A stretch of DNA of 64,000 nucleotides from Rhodococcus rhodnii (lineage in GTDB: Bacteria; Actinomycetota; Actinomycetes; Mycobacteriales; Pseudonocardiaceae), in assembly GCA_000720375.1 (NCBI GenBank), contig JOAA01000009.1, positions 1 to 64,000 on the forward strand, given 5' to 3'. Within the stretch, counting starts at the first letter, position 1. Each line of letters starts with the position of its first letter. The notes beneath the pieces are model-generated. The model had not been told where the DNA came from. It ran no database searches and saw nothing but the letters and a program-made list of their open reading frames with translations. The position numbers and the translations under genes were made by a program. Shown here piece by piece: positions 29,860 through 36,204 of this stretch.

Positions 29860-30135
29860 CTATCTGCTTACGCCGCGCCTGCCCATCGCTCCCGATACCA
29901 GGCCGACCAGGATGATCGCGGCGCCGAGCTGGAACAGTAGCTCGATCCAGTCGATCCCGGCGGTGTCCCGGACGCCGACCCATCCGGCGACCAGACTGCC
30001 GAGGAACGCGGCGATGATACCGACCACAATGGTCAGCCAGATGGGAATGTTCTGCTTGCCGGGCATGATCAGCCTGGCCAGCGCGCCGATGATCAGGCCG
30101 ATCACGATCGCGCCGATGATCGATTCAATGGTCAT
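29860..30135 (-). CDS. GlsB/YeaQ/YmgE-family stress response membrane protein
   Basis: A 91-residue small membrane protein with three hydrophobic segments (IIGAIVIGLIIGALARLI, WLTIVVGIIAAFLGSLV, LLFQLGAAIILVGLV). The family hallmark is the ARLIMPG turn after the first helix (residues 20-26). AAAGGAG lies six bases before ATG 30135. These proteins are often induced by general stress, but their function is unknown. It is monocistronic with its own U-tract terminator. Confidence 0.9.
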   Translation of the reverse strand: MTIESIIGAIVIGLIIGALARLIMPGKQNIPIWLTIVVGIIAAFLGSLVAGWVGVRDTAGIDWIELLFQLGAAIILVGLVSGAMGRRGVSR

Positions 30136-30224
30136 CGCACACTCCTTTTGAGTGCAAGGTGGTGAACCACTTCCTCCTACGGTCCCAGGAGTCCCCATGT
30201 TCGGCATCTTGAAACTACAAACCG

Positions 30225-31163
30225 TTATCCGTGCAGGTCGCGGTACATATCGGCGGCTCCGGGGTGCAGCGGGACGCCCGCGGTCGCGATCAGCGTCCGC
30301 GCGTCCAGGAACTGGGTGCCGAGCGCTTGCTGGGGAACGAGCTCCGCAACCCTTCTGACCAGCACGGATACCACCGCGCCCGCGACTTCGTCGGGTAGCG
30401 TGGGCGCGCAGACCAGCAGATTGGCCACGCCGATCGTCCGGACATCCCGCACGTGCTGGTACGCACCGGACGGCACGGCCACCGTCTCGTATACCGGACC
30501 GTGTCCTGCTCGTAGCCTTGGCGCGACACCGTCCAGCGGCAATAACAGTATTCCGATACGAGCGTCCAACTCGGCCAGTGCCGGTGTGGGCACGCCGCCG
30601 GACCACAGCAACGCGTCGATTCGGCCGTCGATGAGGTTCGCGACCGCGTTGGCCAGGGGCAAGCGTTCGACGAGTGGCCGCACGCCCGCTGCCTCGATCA
30701 GGCGGTCGCCGAACAGTGCGGCGCCGGAGCCGGAAGCGCCCAGCGACACCGCGCGTCCGGTCAAGTCCGCGATTCCGCGGACCGGCCCGTCCATCCGGAC
30801 CACGAGTTGCATGTAGTTCTCGTAGACGCGGCCGAGCGCCCGCAGTGGGACCTGTGTCGTGAATGGACGGTTGCCTGCCACCGCCGTCTGTGCGGTGTCG
30901 GCCAGAACCAGTGCCAGGTCTGCCTGACCGGCTCGCACCATGTCCACATTGGCCTGGCTGGCCTGGGTGGTCAGCGCCGAGCATTGCAGACGTGGCTCCG
31001 CCGCGGTGATCTGTCCGGCCAGGAGCTTGGCGAAGGCGAGGTAGAAGCCGCCTTCCTCACCCGCCGCGATGGTCAGTGTCCTCGATGGACCGGAGTAGCC
31101 GGTGCCGCAGCCGGCGAGTGCGGCGAGGCCGGCGAGCAACATTGATCGCCTGGTCACGGTCAT
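30225..31163 (-). CDS. TAXI-family solute-binding lipoprotein
   Basis: A 312-residue periplasmic-binding-type protein of the TRAP-associated extracytoplasmic immunogenic (TAXI) family. The N-terminus TRRSMLLAGLAALAGC combines a twin-arginine pair and a lipobox, so it is probably exported folded and lipid-anchored. GEEGGFYLAFAKLLAGQI (about 35-52) is the TAXI start motif. TAXI proteins normally bind carboxylates for TRAP transporters, but no dctQ/dctM-type membrane subunit is nearby. Its ATG overlaps the stop of the sensor kinase gene (31160-31163), suggesting it presents a ligand to the kinase. Confidence 0.85.
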   Translation of the reverse strand: MTVTRRSMLLAGLAALAGCGTGYSGPSRTLTIAAGEEGGFYLAFAKLLAGQITAAEPRLQCSALTTQASQANVDMVRAGQADLALVLADTAQTAVAGNRPFTTQVPLRALGRVYENYMQLVVRMDGPVRGIADLTGRAVSLGASGSGAALFGDRLIEAAGVRPLVERLPLANAVANLIDGRIDALLWSGGVPTPALAELDARIGILLLPLDGVAPRLRAGHGPVYETVAVPSGAYQHVRDVRTIGVANLLVCAPTLPDEVAGAVVSVLVRRVAELVPQQALGTQFLDARTLIATAGVPLHPGAADMYRDLHG

Positions 31164-32527
31164 CTGGACTCCATCGGCAGGGTGACGCGGACGGTGAGCC
31201 CGTGTGGTTCGGTGGCTTCGAGTACGAACTCGCCGCCGCGCGCGGTGACCAGGCGTTCCGCGATGGCCAGCCCCAGTCCGGTGCCGCCGGTGCTGGCTTG
31301 GCTGGAGCGCCAGAACCGCTGGGTCGCCCGCGCGAGGTCCTCCGACGGCAGGCCAGGGCCGTTGTCGGACACCGTGATCGTGCCGTCAATGCAGCTCAGG
31401 TCGACTGAAGCGCCCGCGCCCGCGTACTTGACGGCGTTGTCCAGCAACACATCCAGGACTTGGCCGAGTTCGGTGTCCGGCATCGCAACGATGAAATGTT
31501 CCACAGTGGACAACTCGAGACCGACCGAGGCCTGGTCGGCGGCCGCGTGCCACGCGTCGTACCGTTCCACCAGAACGGTCGCCGCGTCGCACGTGTCGGC
31601 TGGAGTCTGGCGGTTGGCGACGTTCTCCGCGGTCGCCAGCGCGAGCAGGCCGTCGAGCAACGACTCCATGCGTTCGACCTCGGCGACGCAGCCGTTGTAC
31701 GTCCGCATTCCGTCCGGCTTCACCTGCCCGGCAAGGGAATCCACGCGCAGCCGGAGGGCGGCCATCGGGTTGCGCATCTGGTGTGACGCGTCCGCGACGA
31801 GCCTGCGTTGCTGTTCGGCCGCTTCGGCGACCGCGTCGGACATCCGGTTGAACGACGACCCTAGCGCGCGTAGCTCACGCGGCCCGGCGCTGGCGGGCAC
31901 GTGCGTGCGCTGTTCACCGGCGGTCAACGCGAGTACGCCACGTTCAAGCTGTGCCAACGGCCGTAGTACCCACCGCGACACGACCAATGCCAGCAACACG
32001 AACAACAACGCGGCTGCCAACGCGCCCAAGACGATGAGCAACCAGTTGTGAGCGACATCCGCCGCGGCCGCCGTCACCGACACCCGCATCACCACTGCAC
32101 CCGCGACGCGTGTTCCGGCGCCAACGGGACGAGCCAGCAGGAGGGGGTCGGACGACCATGGCCGAAGTTGCGGGGGAGCGGGACCAGGTTGGTTGCGTAA
32201 GGCACCATCGATCAACGGCAGCACGTCCTCCGCGCGCAGCCCGCCCGTGGCAACGACTTGGCGTTTGCGTGCGTCGACCACGAGCACGGGTTCGCCGTAG
32301 AGGTCGCTGTACGCGCGGACTTCGTTGGCCAGCTGGCCGGTGTCGCCCGTGTCGTCGGCCTGTTGCGCCAGCACAGCGAACCGGTCGAGTTCCGCGGTCC
32401 GTGAGATCAGCAGCTCCTGTGTGCGGGACGCGGCCGTGCTGCCGAGCAACGGCCATGCGAAGCCCGCGACCGCGGCCGCGGACAGCAGGAGCAGCACCAC
32501 CAGAAGGCGCGTCCGCATGTCATTCAC
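31160..32527 (-). CDS. Two-component sensor histidine kinase
   Basis: A 455-residue membrane kinase. There are two membrane segments (about 8-30 and 160-185) around an extracytoplasmic sensor of about 130 residues. A HAMP linker follows, then HisKA with the phospho-acceptor His in DASHQMRNPM (about residue 246) and a HATPase_c domain with N box DNAVKYA, G1 DNGPGLP and G2 GTGLGLAI. The GTG at 32527 overlaps the regulator stop; ATG 32518 is three codons inside. It pairs with the response regulator before it and the TAXI protein after it. Low similarity of the sensor region leaves the signal open, but a carboxylate is likely from context. Confidence 0.92.
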   Translation of the reverse strand: MNDMRTRLLVVLLLLSAAAVAGFAWPLLGSTAASRTQELLISRTAELDRFAVLAQQADDTGDTGQLANEVRAYSDLYGEPVLVVDARKRQVVATGGLRAEDVLPLIDGALRNQPGPAPPQLRPWSSDPLLLARPVGAGTRVAGAVVMRVSVTAAAADVAHNWLLIVLGALAAALLFVLLALVVSRWVLRPLAQLERGVLALTAGEQRTHVPASAGPRELRALGSSFNRMSDAVAEAAEQQRRLVADASHQMRNPMAALRLRVDSLAGQVKPDGMRTYNGCVAEVERMESLLDGLLALATAENVANRQTPADTCDAATVLVERYDAWHAAADQASVGLELSTVEHFIVAMPDTELGQVLDVLLDNAVKYAGAGASVDLSCIDGTITVSDNGPGLPSEDLARATQRFWRSSQASTGGTGLGLAIAERLVTARGGEFVLEATEPHGLTVRVTLPMESR

Positions 32528-33179
32528 CCAGCCGATATCCGAAACCCCTGATCGTGGTGAGCAGTCCTGGGCGCTTGAGCTTGCCGCGCAACTGGGTCAT
32601 GTGCACGTCCAGCGAGCGGGAGATCGCCAGGTAGGCGTCGCCCCAGACCTCGTCCATCAGCTGCTGGCGGCTGACCGCCGTGCCCAGCCGCCTGGCGAGC
32701 ACCGCGAGCAGCTCGAATTCCTTCAAGGTCAAGGAAATCTCCTCGCCACCGACGCGGACCCGGCGCGAGGACATGTCGATCTCCACATCGGACACCCGTA
32801 CGACGCTCGACAACGTCGTGGCCGACCGCGCCGCTCGGTGGGTGATGGTGTCCATCCGGGCGAGCAGTTCGGCCAGCCGCACGGGTTTGACCACGTAGTC
32901 GTCCGCGCCGAGCCGCAGGCCTCGCACGACCGAACGTTCGTCACCGCGTGCGGTGAGCACGAGGACGGGCACGTCCGCGACTTTGCGGAGCATGCGCAGT
33001 ACCTCGAGCCCGTCGGTGTCCGGCAGACCGAGGTCGAGCAGGACCAGGTCGGCCTCGTGGTGGCGGGTGAGCGCGTCGGCGCCACGGCGAACTCTGGTCG
33101 GCACGTGGCCGCGGGCGGCCAGCGCCTCGGTCAGCGCGTCGCCGACACCGTCGTCATCTTCGACGAGCAACACCCGCAC
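32520..33179 (-). CDS. OmpR/PhoB-family response regulator
   Basis: A 219-residue regulator. The receiver domain carries acidic residues 7-9 (VEDDD), phospho-acceptor Asp49 (LLDLGLPD) and Lys near 100 (VVKPVRL). The C-terminal winged helix includes LTLKEFELLAVLARR and TIRGFGYRLG. GTG 33179 (MRVLLVEDDD) was chosen on family start and an AAGGA about eight bases upstream. It lies 11 bases after the permease gene and overlaps the kinase start by 8 bases. Confidence 0.93.
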   Translation of the reverse strand: MRVLLVEDDDGVGDALTEALAARGHVPTRVRRGADALTRHHEADLVLLDLGLPDTDGLEVLRMLRKVADVPVLVLTARGDERSVVRGLRLGADDYVVKPVRLAELLARMDTITHRAARSATTLSSVVRVSDVEIDMSSRRVRVGGEEISLTLKEFELLAVLARRLGTAVSRQQLMDEVWGDAYLAISRSLDVHMTQLRGKLKRPGLLTTIRGFGYRLGE

Positions 33180-33190
33180 GGCATTCGTCC

Positions 33191-34495
33191 TTACGTGGTC
33201 TTCTCCAGCTCGGAGGACGTGGAGGTCTCCCGCATTGTCCAGTACACGATCAGGGAAACCAGAATGCACGCCGAGACGTACCAGTAGAACAGTGACTCGA
33301 CGCCCGCCTTCTTCAGGCCCAGCGCGACGTATTCGGCGGTGCCGCCGAAGATGGCCACGGTGAGCGCGTACGGCAGGCCGACGCCAAGCGCCCTGATCTT
33401 GGTCGGGAACAGCTCTGCTTTCACGATCGCGTTGATCGATGTGTACCCGGTGACGATCGACAAGCCCACCATCATCAGCAGAAATGCCACGATCGGGTTC
33501 TTTGTGCCGGACAGGATGGACAGCAGCGGCACGGTCGCGATCACGCCGCCGATGCCGAAGAACAACAGCAGCGGCCGTCGGCCGATCCGGTCGGACAGCC
33601 GCCCGGCGAGCGGTTGCACACCCATGAAGATCGCCAGTGCGATGAAGTTGATCCAGGTGACCGTGCCCTTATCGATGTGGCTCGTGTTCACCATGAAGTT
33701 CTTCAGGTACGTGCTGTACGTGTAGAACGCGACCGTACCGCCGAGCGTGAGGCCGACGACGATCAGGCATTCCTTGGGGTACTGCAGAAGCACGCGGATC
33801 GTGCCGCGCTCGCGGGACTTGGTCTTCTCCTGCTGGTAGCTCTCGGATTCGTCCATGCCGCGACGCAGCCACATCACCACGATCGCGCCGACCGCGCCCA
33901 CCGCGAACGCGATCCGCCAGCCCCACGTGGTCAGCTGGTCGTCGGTGAGCACCTGCTGCAGCACGATCTGCAGGCCCAGCGCGACAAGCTGGCCGGAGAT
34001 CAGCGTGACGTACTGGAAGCTGGAGTAGAAGCCGCGTTTGTGCGGAGTGGCCACTTCGGACAGATACGTCGCGGAGGTCGCGTACTCGCCGCCGACCGAA
34101 AGTCCTTGCAGCAACCGGGCGATCAGCAGGATGACCGGCGCCGCGACGCCGATCGTGCCGTACCCGGGCGTCACCGTGATCAGCAACGACCCCAGCGCCA
34201 TCATGACCACGCTGAGCGTGAGCGCGTTGCGCCGCCCGAACTGGTCGGCGAACCGCCCGAGTACGTACCCGCCGATCGGCCGCATCAGGAAGCCGACAGC
34301 GAAGATGCCCGCGGTGTTGAGCAGCTGGGCGGTCTGGTCGCCTGCCGGGAAGAACGCACTGGCGAAGTAGATGCTGAACGCCGTGTATGCGTACCAGTCA
34401 TACCACTCAATGAGATTGCCGATGGATCCCCGGACGACATTCCCGATGACCCGGCGCTCACTGACCGGTTTACGTTCCTGACTGGCTATCGCCAT
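33191..34495 (-). CDS. MHS-family MFS metabolite:H+ symporter
   Basis: A 434-residue 12-helix major facilitator of the metabolite/H+ symporter group (alpha-ketoglutarate, citrate and proline/betaine permeases). It shows IGNLIEWYDWYAY near residue 26, GRFADQFGRRNAL (about 80-92), LLQGLSVGGEY (about 128-138) and RLSDRIGRRPLL in the second half, all family landmarks. It is the first gene of an operon with a response regulator, a kinase and a TAXI protein, which suggests uptake of a carboxylate that the system senses. The exact substrate is not readable from sequence. Confidence 0.9.
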   Translation of the reverse strand: MAIASQERKPVSERRVIGNVVRGSIGNLIEWYDWYAYTAFSIYFASAFFPAGDQTAQLLNTAGIFAVGFLMRPIGGYVLGRFADQFGRRNALTLSVVMMALGSLLITVTPGYGTIGVAAPVILLIARLLQGLSVGGEYATSATYLSEVATPHKRGFYSSFQYVTLISGQLVALGLQIVLQQVLTDDQLTTWGWRIAFAVGAVGAIVVMWLRRGMDESESYQQEKTKSRERGTIRVLLQYPKECLIVVGLTLGGTVAFYTYSTYLKNFMVNTSHIDKGTVTWINFIALAIFMGVQPLAGRLSDRIGRRPLLLFFGIGGVIATVPLLSILSGTKNPIVAFLLMMVGLSIVTGYTSINAIVKAELFPTKIRALGVGLPYALTVAIFGGTAEYVALGLKKAGVESLFYWYVSACILVSLIVYWTMRETSTSSELEKTT

Positions 34496-34564
34496 ACGGA
34501 CCTCCTCGTCACGTGACCCGCACCACCGTCGGATGCGCGGCGGGCATGGGACAAGGTCAGCGGC

Positions 34565-34586
34565 CCAGACCTAACAGTCGCTTAGG
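34565..34586. repeat. 22-bp direct repeat, left copy
   Basis: A 22-bp sequence starting CCAGACCTAA and ending GTCGCTTAGG, identical to the copy at 35077-35098. It contains a small inverted repeat, CCTAA and TTAGG around 7 bases. Both copies are followed by (G)CGAA. The two flank a 490-bp cassette. Confidence 0.8.
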
Positions 34587-34594
34587 GCGAACGT

Positions 34595-34620
34595 CGTACC
34601 CGTCAACTGCATGGGGTACG
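34595..34620. promoter_or_regulatory. Inverted repeat upstream of the MHS operon
   Basis: CGTACCC (34595-34601) and GGGTACG (34614-34620) are perfect inverted repeats 12 bases apart, about 100 bases upstream of the MHS permease start on the other strand and 50 bases left of the cassette promoter. A regulator-binding site for either transcript is possible. Confidence 0.35.
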
Positions 34621-34666
34621 TCCGCGCGGGCCGTCTCGTACGTTCGGGTGACCCTGGCGAGGCGAG

Positions 34667-34692
34667 GGAACAGCCACGGAGTTCGCTTCGTT
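34667..34692 (+). promoter_or_regulatory. ECF-sigma-type promoter of the small cassette
   Basis: GGAAC (34667-34671), 17 bases, then CGTT (34689-34692) matches the -35/-10 pattern of SigE-like ECF factors in actinobacteria. A transcript from about 34700 would begin just before the leader peptide GTG at 34719. Confidence 0.4.
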
Positions 34693-34718
34693 GGATCGTG
34701 TTGAGAGCGGATCCATCT

Positions 34719-34781
34719 GTGAGTACCACGGTCGAAGCCGCCCCGATTTTCGGGGCTTGGCTTCGGCCTTTTTGCGTTTGA
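34719..34781 (+). CDS. Putative 20-residue leader peptide
   Basis: A short frame from GTG 34719 to TGA 34779-34781 encodes MSTTVEAAPIFGAWLRPFCV. It runs through the terminator hairpin at 34733-34773, and its stop codon overlaps the AGGAGG ribosome site of the next gene (TGAGGAGG). The start MSTTVEA resembles the start of the following protein, MSTQVEL. The layout suggests that translation of the leader controls hairpin formation and expression of the membrane protein. It has no strong ribosome site of its own, so it may be translated weakly or not at all. Confidence 0.4.
   Translation: MSTTVEAAPIFGAWLRPFCV
34733..34773 (+). terminator. Intrinsic terminator/attenuator inside the leader
   Basis: CGAAGCC (34733-34739) pairs with GGCTTCG (34759-34765), and CCCCG (34741-34745) with CGGGG (34751-34755). 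TTTTT follows at 34769-34773. It precedes the 64-residue membrane protein gene by 22 bases, a position that suits attenuation rather than end-of-operon termination. A further small stem TGGATC/GATCCA lies upstream (34692-34715). Confidence 0.6.
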
Positions 34782-34795
34782 GGAGGTGTTAGCCG

Positions 34796-34990
34796 ATGAG
34801 TACGCAAGTAGAGCTGTGGCAGACAGTCCGGGAGGTACTTCAGAGTCCCAGCCAGACTGCCTGCGCGTGCGCGCTACTCCTGTGTGCAGCAGGGGTTGCC
34901 GCGCTGCTGCTTCTGGTGGCAATCACGCTCACTCCGCAACGTATGGTCCGGCAAGTGTGGACATCCCTGCGGAGACGGCGTCGCAGCTAG
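34796..34990 (+). CDS. Small single-pass membrane protein
   Basis: A 64-residue protein. Residues 1-22 are polar (MSTQVELWQTVREVLQSPSQ), 23-46 form one membrane helix with two cysteines near its start, and the end is very basic (SLRRRRRS). AGGAGG (34781-34786) lies nine bases before ATG 34796. No family is recognised. It is preceded by a leader peptide and terminator, followed by a hairpin at 35026, and bounded by 22-bp direct repeats, so it behaves as a self-contained regulated cassette. A small regulator or toxin-like membrane peptide are possibilities without direct support. Confidence 0.6.
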   Translation: MSTQVELWQTVREVLQSPSQTACACALLLCAAGVAALLLLVAITLTPQRMVRQVWTSLRRRRRS

Positions 34991-35025
34991 TCACTGGACA
35001 CAACACCGCGAGGACACGCGATCGA

Positions 35026-35058
35026 GATCGGGTGTTCGAGATTTCTCGACGCCCGATC
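35026..35058 (+). terminator. Hairpin after the small membrane protein
   Basis: GATCGGG (35026-35032) pairs with CCCGATC (35052-35058), with an inner CGAG/CTCG stem and a small internal loop, 36 bases after the stop. No U-run. Confidence 0.55.
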
Positions 35059-35076
35059 CCTCTCATCGCGCGAAGG

Positions 35077-35098
35077 CCAGACCTAACAGTCGCTTAGG
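35077..35098. repeat. 22-bp direct repeat, right copy
   Basis: Identical to 34565-34586 over 22 bp. It ends 11 bases before the stop of the minus-strand beta-propeller gene. Confidence 0.8.
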
Positions 35099-35109
35099 CG
35101 AATCGGCGG

Positions 35110-36120
35110 CTACCCGGGGATCAGCACGGACGCGTCGGGTTGGCGCAGCGTGGCGAAGGTGCCGACGATCTGCCTGTGGTCCAGATCCAGGACGGCGACC
35201 TTCTGAGTGTCCAATAGGGACACGTACGCGATCGGTTTCGTCGGGTGGAACGAGGCCGCGGACGGCTGACCCGGCACCGAAACCGTCCAGATCGGGCGGA
35301 ATCCGGTGCTGATCATCGAGATCGTCTTGTTCGCCAGGTCGGTCACCAGCAGTTGATCGTCCGAGACGGTGTACACCCGCAGCGGGTCCCCAGCGACCTT
35401 CATCTCGCCGCGCACACGCATGGTCCGAGCGTCCACGGCCACAACGGCGGGAGTGCGCCGCGCACCCACGAACAGGGTTCGTTCGTCGGTGCTCAGGCAG
35501 GAGCTTTCCGGCAGTTGGCCTGGCGTGACCAACACCGGTGCGATGGCCGCGTCATAGGGCCGCACCAGGCTCACGGTGTGGGAGAGCAGGCCGGTGACGT
35601 AGGCACGTTGTCCGTCGCGGGTGAGGGAGAACAGGTGCGTCTTGATGCCACCTGTGTTGACCGCCCGCGACGGCGCGTTGATCGGCGTGTCGAATCCGAG
35701 CAGGGTGGCTTTCTCCTCGCTCAGCACGTAAAGCCGGTCCGAGGCGTCCATGCCCACGCCGTGGATCCGGTTGTACGGAGCGATTTCGATGGTGCGGACC
35801 AGGCTCCGAGCCCGCAGGTCGACGACGAACACCGCGGACGCGCCCGGCCCGACCACCGACGAGAACTCCACGCCGTAGTGGCCGACGTACGCGAACTTGC
35901 GCTCACGGTCGGCCACGAGCTCATGTGGATAGTCCCCCAGAACCAGTTCTGCCAGGCGTTTTCCTGAGCCGGCGTCGAAGAACGCCAGTCGCCGGTCGCC
36001 CTTCTCCACCACGGCGAGGACGTCGCCGCCGGCAGGGGCCTGCGTGGCCAGCGGGAGTGGCAGCCCCGCCACTCCCGCCAGCTTCATCGCGTTACGTCGG
36101 GTGATCACATGGTCAGTCAT
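35110..36120 (-). CDS. YVTN/YncE-like beta-propeller protein, probably Tat-exported
   Basis: A 336-residue protein. The N-terminus has a twin-arginine-like signal (ITRRNAMKLAG, residues about 6-16, then a short hydrophobic stretch to about 30), followed by roughly seven blades of a YncE/SMP-30-like propeller (FAYVGHYG, RLYVLSEE, RAYVTGLLS, TLFVGARR, PIAYVSLLD). AAGGAG lies seven bases before ATG 36120. No catalytic motif is visible, so it may be a binding or scaffold protein outside the membrane. It lies 84 bases after the FtsX-type permease on the same strand and could share its transcript. Confidence 0.75.
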   Translation of the reverse strand: MTDHVITRRNAMKLAGVAGLPLPLATQAPAGGDVLAVVEKGDRRLAFFDAGSGKRLAELVLGDYPHELVADRERKFAYVGHYGVEFSSVVGPGASAVFVVDLRARSLVRTIEIAPYNRIHGVGMDASDRLYVLSEEKATLLGFDTPINAPSRAVNTGGIKTHLFSLTRDGQRAYVTGLLSHTVSLVRPYDAAIAPVLVTPGQLPESSCLSTDERTLFVGARRTPAVVAVDARTMRVRGEMKVAGDPLRVYTVSDDQLLVTDLANKTISMISTGFRPIWTVSVPGQPSAASFHPTKPIAYVSLLDTQKVAVLDLDHRQIVGTFATLRQPDASVLIPG

Positions 36121-36204
36121 CCACTGGCTCCTTGATCCGACATATCCCGTCAGCGCGATCAGTCCAGTCCAGCAACCGGCCAAGGTCAAGATCTGATCGG
36201 CGGT

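Noticed and set aside
34565..35098. Integrated plasmid or phage attachment sites
   Set aside because: Direct repeats are present, but there is no integrase, excisionase, replication gene or tRNA, so attachment sites cannot be claimed.
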